Source of the DNA: Pseudomonas costantinii | GTDB lineage: Bacteria > Pseudomonadota > Gammaproteobacteria > Pseudomonadales > Pseudomonadaceae | Length of the DNA stretch: 64,000 nucleotides | Direction of reading: 5' to 3' | Assembly (NCBI RefSeq): GCF_001870435.1 | Contig: NZ_MDDR01000007.1 | Span: 354,269-418,268 of the forward strand | In this document: positions 10,215 to 18,878 of the stretch, piece by piece | How positions within the stretch are numbered: position 1 is the first letter of the stretch | How the letters are laid out: every line of letters starts with the position of its first letter | Position numbers and translations under genes: made by a program | Notes under the pieces: generated by a model | The model's database searches: none | What the model saw: the letters and a program-made list of their open reading frames with translations, nothing else | Told to the model about the DNA's origin: nothing

Positions 10215-11525
10215 TCAAGTCATCTGAATGATGGTCTGCATGATGGTGCTCTGAGTGGAGATGGTCTTGGCGTTCGCCTGATAGTTGCTCTGGGCCTTGA
10301 TCAGGTCCACCAGCTCGTTGGTCAGGTTGACGTTAGAGTTCTCCAGGGAGTTGGCCACGATCGAACCCAGGGTGCCGGCTTGCGGGGTGTCATAGCCCGG
10401 CTGGCCGGAAGCGAAGGTTTCCTTCCATGTGGTGCCGCCAGCTGGCTGCAGGCCCTGCTCGTTGTTGAAGCTGGCCAGGGAAATCTGGCCGATCGCCTTG
10501 CTCTGCTGGTTGCTAAAGGTCGCGAACAATACGCCGCTGCCGTCGATTTTCAGGCCAGTGATTTGGCCAGTGGCGTAACCGTCGGTGGTCGGCGGGTTGC
10601 GGTAGGTGGCCGAGTTGTATTGGGTGATGTTGCCCATGTTGACCGCGATACCGGTAGGGTTGGCATTCGCACCGTTTTTCGTCCAGACGCCGTTGGTCAC
10701 AGTACCAGGCACCCACCCGGAAATGGTCAGGGTAGTACCGGTCACACCTGCCCCGGCAATACTGGTGAGCTTGCCGGAACCGTCAAAGGTCAAGGTCGAC
10801 GCTACTGGCGGCGTCGACGGAGTACCGGTAGGCGCAGAACCATCAGGGTTGCGACCGTCGATCAGGGAATAGGCATTCCACTGGTTGCCGCCGGTTTTCA
10901 CCAGGTACTGCACCATCGGGTGGGCGTTGCCCTGGCTGTCATACAGCGTGGTGCTGTACTGCGTCGTGAAGGTGCTGGTATCGGTCGGATCAAACGGCTT
11001 CTTGGTCTGATCGATCGGAAGTTCCGAAGAGTTCAGGTTACTGGTGGAGTCCACCTTGGTGGACGCCTTCGGCGGCAGGTTCGACAGGTTCAGTTGCAGG
11101 TCGGTCAGGCCGCCCTTGATGATCTTGCCGTCGGCGTCCGCCGCGTAGCCTTGCAGACGCGAGGTACCGGTGTTGTTGGTGATGTAACCGTCTTTGTCGG
11201 CACGGAAGGCACCACTACGAGTGTATTCCAGCGAACCGTCACTGCCCTTTTGCACGAAGAAGCCACCACCCTGGATCGCCATGTCCAGGATGCCGCCGCT
11301 GTTGTTCACATCACCTTGGGTGAACTGCTGGGAGACAGCCGCCAGGTTCACACCGTTGCCGATACTGTTCTGGCCGGTGCCCAGTTTGGACGCCGCGTAG
11401 ATATCCGAGAATTCGGCACGGGACGATTTGAAGCCCGTGGTCGCGACGTTGGCGATGTTGTTACCGGTCACGTCCAGTTGTTTGTTGGCCGCATAGAGGC
11501 CGCTAAGGCCGATGTTAAAAGACAT
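10215..11525 (-). CDS. flgE: flagellar hook protein FlgE
   Basis: Structural subunit of the flagellar hook, exported by the flagellar type III apparatus and assembled outside the cell. The protein is 436 residues. The N terminus has the rod/hook signature (NIGLSGLYAANKQLDVTGNNIANVATTGFKSSR) and the C terminus the matching helix (ENSNVNLTNELVDLIKAQSNYQANAKTI) that together form the D0 coiled coil; the middle 100-340 is the variable exposed domain rich in Thr/Ser/Gly. It is the last gene of the flgBCDE operon and is followed by a strong terminator. A short gap of 31 bases separates it from flgD. Confidence 0.96.
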   Translation of the reverse strand: MSFNIGLSGLYAANKQLDVTGNNIANVATTGFKSSRAEFSDIYAASKLGTGQNSIGNGVNLAAVSQQFTQGDVNNSGGILDMAIQGGGFFVQKGSDGSLEYTRSGAFRADKDGYITNNTGTSRLQGYAADADGKIIKGGLTDLQLNLSNLPPKASTKVDSTSNLNSSELPIDQTKKPFDPTDTSTFTTQYSTTLYDSQGNAHPMVQYLVKTGGNQWNAYSLIDGRNPDGSAPTGTPSTPPVASTLTFDGSGKLTSIAGAGVTGTTLTISGWVPGTVTNGVWTKNGANANPTGIAVNMGNITQYNSATYRNPPTTDGYATGQITGLKIDGSGVLFATFSNQQSKAIGQISLASFNNEQGLQPAGGTTWKETFASGQPGYDTPQAGTLGSIVANSLENSNVNLTNELVDLIKAQSNYQANAKTISTQSTIMQTIIQMT

Positions 11526-11556
11526 ATTTCTCTCCTTCTGCCGTATTTAGCCGGCT

Positions 11557-12279
11557 CTATGTACCGATAGTCTGAATTTGCGACAGCTTGACGCTGCCCA
11601 TGCCGCCCGCAAGGTTCAACAGCATTTCGCCGCCGGTCTTGCTCAACGTCACGCTGGTCACCGTCGCGGGCAGCGACGTAGCGAGAGCAACCGAGGCGCC
11701 CGCGTCATTCTTGGTGGTGGCGGCAAAGGTGTAAGTCCCGGCAGCCGCGACCTCGCCCTTGTCGTTCTTGCCATCCCAGATAAAGCTGGAATCACCGGCG
11801 CTCTGGGCGCCCATGTCTATGGTGCGAACCACGTTGCCGTCTTTGTCGGTGATCTTCACGGAAACGTTGCCCGTTGCCGCCGTTACCGCCACCGAGCCGG
11901 TCATGCTCTTGCTGGTATCGACCATGGCCTTGTCGGTCTGGGTGATGATCGAACGCCCAACCAGTGACGACGCTTGCAGCGCTTGCGAAGAGCTGAAGTT
12001 GCTGGAGATGTTATTCACCGAGTCGTTCAGGGTGTTGATGCCTTCCAGGCTGCTGAACTGCGCCAGTTGTGCCACGAACGCGCCGTTGTCTTGAGGCGAC
12101 AGCGGGTTCTGGTTTTTCAACTGGGTAACCAGCAATTGCAGGAACGCGTCCTTGCCCAGCGACTGGTTGCCCGTTGCTGCCTTGGAAACGCTCGCGACAT
12201 TGTTCGTTGCGGTGCTGACCTTCGAATTGAAAAGGTTCTGAACCGCCGTGTTAGTAGACGTGGTATCAACAATGGCCAT
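11557..12279 (-). CDS. flgD: flagellar hook capping protein FlgD
   Basis: Scaffold protein that caps the growing hook and is discarded afterwards. The 240-residue protein has the conserved N-terminal region (LGKDAFLQLLVTQLKNQNPLSPQDNGAFVAQLAQFSSLEGI, residues about 40-80) and a C-terminal Ig-like/tudor part with DKDGNVVRTIDMG and SFIWDGKNDKGE. It lies between flgC and flgE in the usual order with small gaps, so is co-transcribed from the sigma-54 promoter ahead of flgB. Confidence 0.96.
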   Translation of the reverse strand: MAIVDTTSTNTAVQNLFNSKVSTATNNVASVSKAATGNQSLGKDAFLQLLVTQLKNQNPLSPQDNGAFVAQLAQFSSLEGINTLNDSVNNISSNFSSSQALQASSLVGRSIITQTDKAMVDTSKSMTGSVAVTAATGNVSVKITDKDGNVVRTIDMGAQSAGDSSFIWDGKNDKGEVAAAGTYTFAATTKNDAGASVALATSLPATVTSVTLSKTGGEMLLNLAGGMGSVKLSQIQTIGT

Positions 12280-12295
12280 TATTTGGCGCCCCTTA

Positions 12296-12739
12296 TCACT
12301 GACCCAGGGTCAGGACCTTCTGCATCATGGTTTTGGCGGTATTCATCATTTCCGCGTTGGTCTGGAACGAGCGGCTGGCGGAGATCATGTCTGCCATTTC
12401 CTCGACCACATTGACGTTCGGGTAGTACACGTAGCCTTTTTCGTTCGCCGCTGGGTGGTTAGGCTCGTATCGGGCTTCCAGATTGCTCTGGTCTTCAACC
12501 ACACCGAGTACTTGCACGCCTTGGCCTGCAGCATCCTGGTTCTGGAACAGCGAATCGCTGCCGCCGCTCTGGCCACCCTGGAACATGGTGGCGAACACCG
12601 GGTGGCGGACGCGGTAGGTCTGGTCGATGCTCGAAGACACGGTCTCGGCGTTGGCGATGTTACTGGCGACGGTGTTCAGGCGCGTGGTCTGGGCGCTCAT
12701 GCCGCTGCCGGCAATATTGAAAACACTGGCTAAGGACAT
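12296..12739 (-). CDS. flgC: flagellar basal-body rod protein FlgC
   Basis: Proximal rod subunit linking MS ring and hook, 147 residues, exported by the flagellar apparatus. It shows the N-terminal rod motif (FNIAGSGMSAQTTRLNTVASNIANAETV) and the C-terminal helix (MADMISASRSFQTNAEMMNTAKTMMQKVLTLGQ) typical of the family. Only three bases separate it from flgB upstream. Confidence 0.96.
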   Translation of the reverse strand: MSLASVFNIAGSGMSAQTTRLNTVASNIANAETVSSSIDQTYRVRHPVFATMFQGGQSGGSDSLFQNQDAAGQGVQVLGVVEDQSNLEARYEPNHPAANEKGYVYYPNVNVVEEMADMISASRSFQTNAEMMNTAKTMMQKVLTLGQ

Positions 12740-12742
12740 GGC

Positions 12743-13150
12743 TTACTCTCCACGCAGGGCTGACATCAGCCCTTTGAATTTGCTGTTGAGCAGGGTGAAG
12801 CTGGCCTGGAAGTTCACCGAGTTCTCGGCATAGGCCGATTGCTCCAACTGGGCGTCGACGGTGTTCTGGTCGATCGACGGCTGCATCGGCGTGCGATACA
12901 GCAGCGACTCGTCACCACTGCTCAGGCCTTGCGCTTCGATATGACGGCTGTTGGTCATATTCAAGGCGAAGGTGCCGTTCTTGGTCTTGTCCTGCTGTGC
13001 GGCGAGCACGGCGGAGAAGTCCAGGTCCCGAGCCTTGTAGTTCGGGGTATCGGCGTTGGCAATGTTGTTGGCCAGAACTTCAGCACGCTGGGCGCGGAAG
13101 CCCAGAGCTTGTTCGTGAATACCGAGCGCTTTATCGAAGCTGATGCTCAT
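12743..13150 (-). CDS. flgB: flagellar basal-body rod protein FlgB
   Basis: Proximal rod subunit, 135 residues, first gene of the flgBCDE operon. The family signature QRAEVLANNIANADTPNYKARDLDF is at residues 20-44, and the C-terminal helix (AENSVNFQASFTLLNSKFKGLMSALRGE) matches the other rod proteins. A well-formed sigma-54 promoter lies 44-59 bases upstream of the ATG and AAGG precedes the start. Confidence 0.96.
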   Translation of the reverse strand: MSISFDKALGIHEQALGFRAQRAEVLANNIANADTPNYKARDLDFSAVLAAQQDKTKNGTFALNMTNSRHIEAQGLSSGDESLLYRTPMQPSIDQNTVDAQLEQSAYAENSVNFQASFTLLNSKFKGLMSALRGE

Positions 13151-13193
13151 GGCGGAAACCTTTAGGCTGACCTGCTTTTCGTAACAAGGTCAT

Positions 13194-13209
13194 AGCAAGG
13201 CGCATGCCA
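13194..13209 (-). promoter_or_regulatory. sigma-54 (RpoN) promoter of flgB
   Basis: The minus strand reads TGGCATGCGCCTTGCT: GG and GC separated by exactly 10 bases as required for -24/-12 elements (consensus TGGCAC-N5-TTGCA). It lies 44 bases before the flgB ATG. In P. aeruginosa this class of flagellar operon is RpoN-dependent under FleQ or FleSR. Confidence 0.85.
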
Positions 13210-13248
13210 GCTTTCCCGAGCCCCGTATCTCAAGGGCTTGCGGGGAGG

Positions 13249-13322
13249 TTGCCGGCGGCAATGCCGGAAAAGCGGCAACCGGTTTCCGCGTGGCGTCAGT
13301 AAAGCGGCAATGGCAATTGCCG
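13249..13322. promoter_or_regulatory. cluster of CGGCAA motifs, candidate enhancer for flgB
   Basis: CGGCAA or its complement TTGCCG occurs five times in 74 bases: 13249-13254, 13256-13261, 13273-13278, 13305-13310 and 13317-13322; the last two form a 10-base inverted repeat AAAGCGGCAA/TTGCCGCTTT. The cluster sits 40-130 bases upstream of the -24/-12 promoter, where a sigma-54 activator would bind. FlbD of Caulobacter, related to FleR, recognises CCCGGCAA-like sites, so FleR is the natural candidate. This is inference. Confidence 0.5.
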
Positions 13323-13479
13323 CTTTAATCAATAGCGGTAAATGAAGAGTGGAGACCGCTAAGGGCATTGAGCGCTTTTGACCGCTCGTCTGCACTGTCA
13401 ATTCTGACAGTTGTAAGGCTCGAGCCCCTGGATGCCTTATTGGGCAGACTTCTCTTAGTGCGAAACGCAGAGGCAAAAA

Positions 13480-14259
13480 ATGTTGACGCTCCCGCTACCA
13501 AGATTTCAACTCCAAGACTCAACACGCCCCACCCCGAACCTTGACACCGGCCTGATTCAGACAGACTCCGCCCGGGTGCTACTGGATTTTCCCGTCGAGG
13601 CCGGAGACCAGGTCTATCTAACCATTAGCAGCACAATCCTGGGCGGTGAGCATAATCAAAGCTTTTTCATTGCCTTGGCCGCCCCCAGTTGCGTGTACCT
13701 GGTGCCTAAATCCATTATCGAAATCAGCGCTGGAACCACCGTGACGTTGCTGGCCCGCCTGAGGCGTGGGGTGCAAATTTCCGGCGCACCATCCGCGGCA
13801 GTCAATATCAACCGGCTGCCCATCATCGTGGTCCCGCCCACCCCATCAACAGTCTGGGATTTCGCCAATGGTTTCCAGGGCTGGGTGGCCCAGGGGAATT
13901 ACATTGGCGGCCTGCTGCATGTGATCGGCGGCAGGGTCGTCGCTGACTTGCTCAACAGCCAAGCCGGCAAATCCCACATCATTTCCCGTACAGTGCTGGT
14001 CACCGCAGGGCGCACGTATGACTTTTCCTTTGATGTCACCGGACGCAATCCCGCCGATGGCTCAACCTTGTTCCTGACCATAAACGGCAGCCGAATCGGT
14101 GCCAATGTTCAGAACATCACGTCGACCCAGCAGACCGGGACAGGGGTTTTCACTGCAACGACGACGGGCAACGTGACCCTCGGCATTTTCAATGATGCCG
14201 TCCCCCAAGGAGGGCATTACGTGTCCCTGGGCAATATCCGCATGACACAAAGACCCTGA
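13480..14259 (+). CDS. unrecognised beta-rich protein in the flagellar locus
   Basis: Protein of 259 residues, not recognised. Residues 1-115 are a beta-rich part with many hydrophobic alternations; after a Pro-rich linker (IIVVPPTPSTVWDF) the C-terminal 130 residues begin WDFANGFQGWVAQGN and continue with VTAGRTYDFSFDVTG, DGSTLFLTINGS and NVTLGIFNDAVPQGG. This is the look of a jelly-roll or carbohydrate-binding-module-type beta sandwich. No signal peptide is visible. It has GAGG before the ATG and ends at a bidirectional terminator shared with cheR. It separates flgB from cheR on the opposite strand and is probably a later insertion; function is unknown. Confidence 0.6.
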   Translation: MLTLPLPRFQLQDSTRPTPNLDTGLIQTDSARVLLDFPVEAGDQVYLTISSTILGGEHNQSFFIALAAPSCVYLVPKSIIEISAGTTVTLLARLRRGVQISGAPSAAVNINRLPIIVVPPTPSTVWDFANGFQGWVAQGNYIGGLLHVIGGRVVADLLNSQAGKSHIISRTVLVTAGRTYDFSFDVTGRNPADGSTLFLTINGSRIGANVQNITSTQQTGTGVFTATTTGNVTLGIFNDAVPQGGHYVSLGNIRMTQRP

Positions 14260-14278
14260 CGGTACACCGGCGCCATAA

Positions 14279-14312
14279 AAAAACGGGAGGCCTTTGCGGG
14301 CCTCCCGTTTTT
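14279..14312. terminator. bidirectional terminator
   Basis: A 12-base stem AAACGGGAGGCC / GGCCTCCCGTTT with A and T runs on both sides, between the convergent beta-rich gene and cheR. Confidence 0.92.
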
Positions 14313-14323
14313 TATGATGCTCA

Positions 14324-15151
14324 TTACTTGGCCTGGTAAATGATACCCGGGCTGCACTGCACCATCTGGTAATGATCCGGCAGACCGTTCAGTGCTTCGG
14401 AAGCCCCCAGGAACAGATAACCGCCACGCTTGAGCGTGCCGTGGATGCGCAACAGGATGTCTTTCTTCACTTCGGCCGAGAAGTAGATCAACACGTTGCG
14501 GCAGAACACCATGTCAAACTTGCCCAGGCTGGCGTAGCTGTCGAGCAAGTTGAACGAGCGGAACTCCACCCGACTCTTGATCGGTGCCTTGATCGCCCAG
14601 CGCCCCGCCCCTTTCGGGTCGAAATAACGTTGCAGGCGCTCCTGCGACAAACCACGGCCCAGGGCCAGACTGTCGTACTCGCCGGTCTTGCAATTGGTGA
14701 GCATGGTGCCGGACAAGTCAGTGGCGACAATTTGCGCCCCAGCCTTCAATTGGCCCATGTTAGTGCGCTCGAACTCGTCGATGGACATCGAAATCGAATA
14801 CGGCTCCTGCCCAGAAGAGCAAGCGGCCGACCAGATACGCAAGCGCTGACCCGGACTGGCCTTGATGGCCTCCGGCAGCACTTTGCTCTTGAGCACTTCA
14901 AAGGGGTAGGTATCGCGAAACCACAAGGTTTCGTTGGTGGTCATGGCATCAACCACCATTTCCTTGAGCCCGCTGCGCGGCTGGCCCTGAATGCGCTGCA
15001 CCAACTCGCCCAGGGACTTGATACCCTGCTGCTCCATCAGTTTGTTGAGACGGCTGGATACCAGGTACTGCTTGTTTTCACCGAGCAATATGCCACAGGC
15101 CTTTTCCAGGAAGACCCGGAACTGTTCGAAATCCAAATTACCCGTAGACAA
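14324..15151 (-). CDS. cheR: chemotaxis protein methyltransferase CheR
   Basis: S-adenosylmethionine-dependent methylase that methylates glutamates of chemoreceptors for adaptation. The 275-residue protein has the N-terminal helical CheR domain (FRVFLEKACGILLGENKQYLVSSRLNKLM), the SAM-binding domain with IWSAACSSGQEPYSISM near 105-121, and DMVFCRNVLIYFS near 216-228. It follows cheV on the same strand, a common Pseudomonas arrangement near flgA, and ends at a bidirectional terminator. Confidence 0.95.
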   Translation of the reverse strand: MSTGNLDFEQFRVFLEKACGILLGENKQYLVSSRLNKLMEQQGIKSLGELVQRIQGQPRSGLKEMVVDAMTTNETLWFRDTYPFEVLKSKVLPEAIKASPGQRLRIWSAACSSGQEPYSISMSIDEFERTNMGQLKAGAQIVATDLSGTMLTNCKTGEYDSLALGRGLSQERLQRYFDPKGAGRWAIKAPIKSRVEFRSFNLLDSYASLGKFDMVFCRNVLIYFSAEVKKDILLRIHGTLKRGGYLFLGASEALNGLPDHYQMVQCSPGIIYQAK

Positions 15152-15193
15152 TGATACAGCCTCTTAAATCGTGTGACCGCCAAGGGAAATCCC

Positions 15194-16126
15194 CTAGCCG
15201 TGATCTGCTGTCTTGATCCGGTCGACTACCCGGGATGCCAGGTCATCAGGGCGAAATTTAGCCAGGAAGTCATCGGCGCCGACCTTCTTGACCATCGCCT
15301 GATTGAATACACCCGACAACGAAGTATGCAGGATGATATGCAACTTTTGCATGCGTGGATCGTTGCGTATCTCGGCGGTGAGGGTGTAGCCGTCCATTTC
15401 CGGCATCTCAATGTCGGAGATCATCATCAAAAATTCTTCTTCCGGCCTCTTGCCTTCATCCACCAGCTTGCGCAGGTAATCCAGGGCCTGGCGACCGTCA
15501 TTGAGTGCCACCACTTCCACACCGACGGTTTGCAGGCAACGGCTCACCTGTTTACGCGCCACCGAGGAGTCGTCCACAGTCAGCACGCGCAGAGAGATCG
15601 CCTTGTGTGCAGTTTCGGCGTCAACCACACCCACCGAAATGGTTTCCGAGGTAGGGGCGACTTCGGCGAGGATTTTCTCCACGTCGATGATTTCCACCAA
15701 CTGGTTATCAACCCGCGTCACCGCCGTAAGGTAGTGATCGCGCCCGGTGCCCTTGGGCGGCGGATGGATCTCCTCCCAGTTCATATTGACGATGCGCTCC
15801 ACCGAGCGCACCAGAAAGCCTTGGGTCTTGGTGTTGTACTCAGTGATGATCACGAACGGGTTCTGACGATCCTGCAGACCCGCCGAACCAGTGGCCATGG
15901 CCAGGTCAAGAATCGGGATAGTCGCACCACGGATGTTGGCCACGCCACACACCACAGGGCTGGATTTTGGCAGGATGGTCAGTTTGGGGCACTGCAATAC
16001 TTCCCGCACTTTAAACACATTGATGCCATACAGCTGCTTGCCGTCCAGGCGAAAAAGCAACAACTCCAGGCGATTCTGCCCTACCAGCTGTGTGCGCTGG
16101 TTTACTGAATCCATTACACCTGCCAT
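15194..16126 (-). CDS. cheV: chemotaxis coupling/receiver protein CheV
   Basis: Hybrid adaptor of 310 residues joining a CheW-like domain (residues about 15-165; LLLFRLDGKQLYGINVFKVREVL, NIRGATIPILDLAMA) to a response-regulator receiver (about 180-305; LTVDDSSVARKQ, phospho-acceptor Asp in MMISDIEMPEMDGYTL, Lys in GADDFLAKF). It couples receptors to CheA and helps adaptation. It is transcribed with cheR and divergently from flgA across an 89-base gap. An internal Met at residue 5 is an alternative start. Confidence 0.95.
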   Translation of the reverse strand: MAGVMDSVNQRTQLVGQNRLELLLFRLDGKQLYGINVFKVREVLQCPKLTILPKSSPVVCGVANIRGATIPILDLAMATGSAGLQDRQNPFVIITEYNTKTQGFLVRSVERIVNMNWEEIHPPPKGTGRDHYLTAVTRVDNQLVEIIDVEKILAEVAPTSETISVGVVDAETAHKAISLRVLTVDDSSVARKQVSRCLQTVGVEVVALNDGRQALDYLRKLVDEGKRPEEEFLMMISDIEMPEMDGYTLTAEIRNDPRMQKLHIILHTSLSGVFNQAMVKKVGADDFLAKFRPDDLASRVVDRIKTADHG

Positions 16127-16215
16127 GCCTTTACTCCTACGCTAAAACCTAGGCTATACCTACGGTGCAGCGCGTACCCAACACTAAACGGCACGAGCTT
16201 TGCTATTTATTGGTC

Positions 16216-16980
16216 ATGGATATTAAAACGACAGTTTCCCGACGCCTTCATCTCCCACGGTACCGCAGATTGCTCTGCGTCTCGATGGCGTTGCTTGCCC
16301 TGGGCCTGGGCGTCACGGCCCGCGCAGACAATGTCACCTTGCCTGATCTCCTTATCGGCGTCACTCAAGGTTTTCTTGAGTTCACTGTAGAAGATTATCT
16401 GGCGACCACCCAGACGCCTGGACGCTATGAAATCCAAGTAAACCAGCTAGACCCGCGCCTGCGCATGCCAATGTGCGACAAGGAATTGACAGCCACCTTG
16501 GAAAGCCCCGCACAACCGATCGGCCGCGTGACGGTAAAAGTGCGCTGCGACGGAGCTTCGCCCTGGACCGTGTTTGTACCGGCACAGGTCAAGCTGTTCC
16601 GCGATGTGGTGGTGGTAACGCGCCCCCTTAAACGCACCGGCATCATCGGTTTTGAAGACGTCACCCTGCGCGAGCGGGACATCAGCCTGATCAACCAGGG
16701 TTACCTCACCTCAGTGGACCAAGCCATCGGACAGAAACTCACCCGACCAATGGTCACCGACCAAGTCATTACACTGGTTCACCTGGAACAGGCCGAAGTG
16801 ATTCGCAAGGGTGACCAAGTGGTGATCTCCGCCAGCAGCGGCGCGCTGAGCGTAAAGATGCCGGGAGAAGCGCTATCCAACGGCGGTATGAGCGAGCAGA
16901 TCAGAGTCAAGAACCTCAACTCCAACCGAGTGATCAAGGCACGGGTGACAGCGCCAGGCCAAGTCGAAGTAGCTTTATAG
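16216..16980 (+). CDS. flgA: flagellar P-ring assembly chaperone FlgA
   Basis: Periplasmic chaperone for P-ring (FlgI) assembly. With the ATG at 16216 the protein has 254 residues and starts MDIKTTVSRRLHLPRYRR, then a hydrophobic LLCVSMALLALGLGVTARA signal sequence. The mature part contains the SAF domain (VVVTRPLKRTGIIGFEDVTLRERDI, IGQKLTRPMVTDQVI) and ends with RVKNLNSNRVIKARVTAPGQVEVAL, typical of FlgA. An upstream in-frame start at 16165 would add 17 residues before the signal peptide and is less likely. flgM and flgN follow on the same strand. Confidence 0.94.
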   Translation: MDIKTTVSRRLHLPRYRRLLCVSMALLALGLGVTARADNVTLPDLLIGVTQGFLEFTVEDYLATTQTPGRYEIQVNQLDPRLRMPMCDKELTATLESPAQPIGRVTVKVRCDGASPWTVFVPAQVKLFRDVVVVTRPLKRTGIIGFEDVTLRERDISLINQGYLTSVDQAIGQKLTRPMVTDQVITLVHLEQAEVIRKGDQVVISASSGALSVKMPGEALSNGGMSEQIRVKNLNSNRVIKARVTAPGQVEVAL

Positions 16981-17058
16981 ATCACTGGTATCAAACGCCA
17001 GCTTTTCCTACACTGTGCGTTGGATGTCGGCCTAGACAGGTTTATTGTCAATCGAGCC

Positions 17059-17085
17059 TAAAGTTTGTCCGGGTATGGCCGAAAA
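17059..17085 (+). promoter_or_regulatory. FliA (sigma-28) promoter of flgM
   Basis: TAAA at 17059-17062, a 15-base spacer and GCCGAAAA at 17078-17085 match the sigma-28 consensus TAAA-N15-GCCGATAA at 11 of 12 positions. It lies 38 bases before the flgM start. Confidence 0.88.
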
Positions 17086-17122
17086 CATGGCAAGCGTCCA
17101 AATACCCAGAGGTTTTTTTATC

Positions 17123-17449
17123 ATGGTCATCGATTTCAGTCGTTTGAATAACACCCAGGCTTTGCCGGGCAATACGCGCACCAGCGGGGCCAAGGACAGC
17201 GTAGAAGCCAAGTCCCAGCCAGCACCTGCGGCCAAGACAGAACAGGCCGGCGCCAGCCAAAGCGGGGAGTCCGTACACCTGAGCAATGAGGCTCAACAGT
17301 TGCAGAAGGTCACTGACTCGCTGCGCGATCAACCGGTTGTCGACAAGTCCCGTGTGGCCGAGTTGAAACAGGCAATCGCCGATGGCAGCTATAAAGTCGA
17401 CAGCAACCGTATAGCCAGCAAGCTGCTTAACTTCGAAGCCGAGCGCTAG
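17123..17449 (+). CDS. flgM: anti-sigma-28 factor FlgM
   Basis: Binds and holds FliA inactive until the hook is complete, then leaves through the flagellar export channel. The protein is 108 residues: an unstructured N-terminal half rich in Ala, Gln, Ser and the conserved C-terminal FliA-binding region ([33 protein letters not shown]). The ATG at 17123 has AGAGG upstream. A sigma-28 promoter directly ahead of it closes the usual feedback loop in which FliA raises its own inhibitor. Confidence 0.94.
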   Translation: MVIDFSRLNNTQALPGNTRTSGAKDSVEAKSQPAPAAKTEQAGASQSGESVHLSNEAQQLQKVTDSLRDQPVVDKSRVAELKQAIADGSYKVDSNRIASKLLNFEAER

Positions 17450-17497
17450 GCAAAGGCCTGCGCAGGGCTTTTGGACGCTTAAAACCCAAGGCCAGCC

Positions 17498-17968
17498 ATG
17501 CACCACGACGAACATTTGCTTCAACTGATCATTGATGATCTGGCGCCGACGCAACATTTGCTCGAGCTGCTCAAAGAGGAATCCCTGGCCCTGTACGGCC
17601 GGGACATGCGCTTGCTGGAAGAAATCCTGGCACGCAAACAGTCGCTGATCGTACTGCTCGAACAGCATGGCAAGAAGCGCAGCGAGATTCTCATCAGCCT
17701 CGGCCTGCCGGCAGACCACGACGGCCTCGCCCAACTGGCTAGCCACTCCTCGGTCGGCGATCAATTGCTGGCGCAGAGCACAGCACTCAATCAATTGCTC
17801 GCCCAGTGTCAGGAAGCCAACCTGCTCAACGGTCAGTCGATCCAACTGCAGCAAGCTACGACCGCCAATCAGTTGCGTATACTCCACGGCGGAGAGCCTC
17901 CGGCCCTCTACAACGCCCAAGGCTCTACTTCACGCCTGGTCAAGCCAAGCACCCGCAGCCAAGCCTGA
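17498..17968 (+). CDS. flgN: flagellar export chaperone FlgN
   Basis: Cytoplasmic chaperone for the hook-associated proteins FlgK and FlgL, 156 residues. The sequence is almost wholly helical with heptad patterns (LLQLIIDDLAPTQHLLELLKEESLALYGRDMRLLEEILARKQSLIVLLEQHGKKR) as in the family; the last 30 residues are a disordered tail. It starts 48 bases after flgM and should share its FliA promoter. Confidence 0.9.
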   Translation: MHHDEHLLQLIIDDLAPTQHLLELLKEESLALYGRDMRLLEEILARKQSLIVLLEQHGKKRSEILISLGLPADHDGLAQLASHSSVGDQLLAQSTALNQLLAQCQEANLLNGQSIQLQQATTANQLRILHGGEPPALYNAQGSTSRLVKPSTRSQA

Positions 17969-18064
17969 CGCCGGTTTACAGCGCGACCTATCCAAGGCGT
18001 GCTACATACTGGCAAAATGCCGGTTCTTGCGTGTAGTCGTATTTTGTCTGGAGATGGAAGAACC

Positions 18065-18814
18065 GTGTTCAACGCCCTTAACGCGGAAGATGCCCCGCAG
18101 CCACCGAAGGTCCTCACCACGCCTCTGGAAATCGCCGGCACTTTGCGGATGCTGCAAGAAAGCCACGACCCGCTGATCATTACCTTCCACGAACGCAGCC
18201 AGCGCTTCCAAAGCTACCTGGTGGACGTTGATCGGAACAGTAAGACGCTGGCACTGGACGAAATGATTCCCCGTGACGGTGAACGCTACCTCGAGAATGG
18301 CGAATCCTTCCGTATCGAAGGCTTCCATGAGGGCGTGCGCGTCGCCTGGGAAAGCAACGGCACCCTGACCATCAGCGAAAAAGACGGCCATCGCATCTAC
18401 ACCGGCAGCATGCCCGACGAAGTGGTTTACCATCAGCGCCGCAACGCTTTCCGCGCCGCGCTGAAGCTTGCCCAATTGGTGAACATCGAGCTGGGTGGCG
18501 AGAAACTCAAGGCGCCGATCAGCGGCAAACTGCTGGACATTTCCGCCACCGGTTGCAAATTGCGCTTTGAAGGTGACATCTCCGAGCGCCTGCAATTGGG
18601 CCAGGTCTACGACCGCTTTATCGCTGCCCTGCCCTTCGGCAGCATGACCACCTCCGTCGAACTGCGTTACCTGCACTTCGAAGAGAAGATCAACACCACC
18701 TTCGCCGGCGTGCGCTTCCACAACATGAGCGGCCTGGTACAGCGCCAAGTGGAGCGGTTTGTGTACCAACTGCAACGTGAAGCTCGGCGCTTCGACAAGG
18801 ACGACGATCTTTAA
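18065..18814 (+). CDS. ycgR: flagellar brake protein YcgR (PilZ, c-di-GMP)
   Basis: C-di-GMP receptor that slows the flagellar motor when the second messenger is high. I place the start at GTG 18065 ([20 protein letters not shown]), with GGAG and GGAA upstream, giving 249 residues, rather than at an ATG 66 bases earlier. The N-terminal YcgR domain spans about 15-115. The PilZ domain begins with the RRNAFR ligand motif near 130 and continues with DISATGCKL (the D/NxSxxG motif) near 160. It is the last gene of the flgA-flgM-flgN group before a bidirectional terminator. Confidence 0.92.
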   Translation: MFNALNAEDAPQPPKVLTTPLEIAGTLRMLQESHDPLIITFHERSQRFQSYLVDVDRNSKTLALDEMIPRDGERYLENGESFRIEGFHEGVRVAWESNGTLTISEKDGHRIYTGSMPDEVVYHQRRNAFRAALKLAQLVNIELGGEKLKAPISGKLLDISATGCKLRFEGDISERLQLGQVYDRFIAALPFGSMTTSVELRYLHFEEKINTTFAGVRFHNMSGLVQRQVERFVYQLQREARRFDKDDDL

Positions 18815-18832
18815 ACCTTAAAGATCTCGGCA

Positions 18833-18872
18833 AAAAAAACGGGCAGATCCTAGTGGGATCTGCCCGTTTTTT
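18833..18872. terminator. bidirectional terminator
   Basis: A 12-base perfect stem ACGGGCAGATCC / GGATCTGCCCGT flanked by eight A on one side and eight T on the other, between ycgR and the convergent MFS gene. Confidence 0.95.
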
Positions 18873-18878
18873 TTGCAC

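Noticed and set aside
10380..11570. A 396-codon open frame antisense to flgE
   Set aside because: Overlaps a recognised flagellar gene along its whole length and has a biased, motif-free sequence.
16127..16215. A FliA-like promoter for cheV (TAAA followed by GCCGTTTA on the minus strand)
   Set aside because: The spacer is 13 bases instead of 15 and the -10 match is poor.
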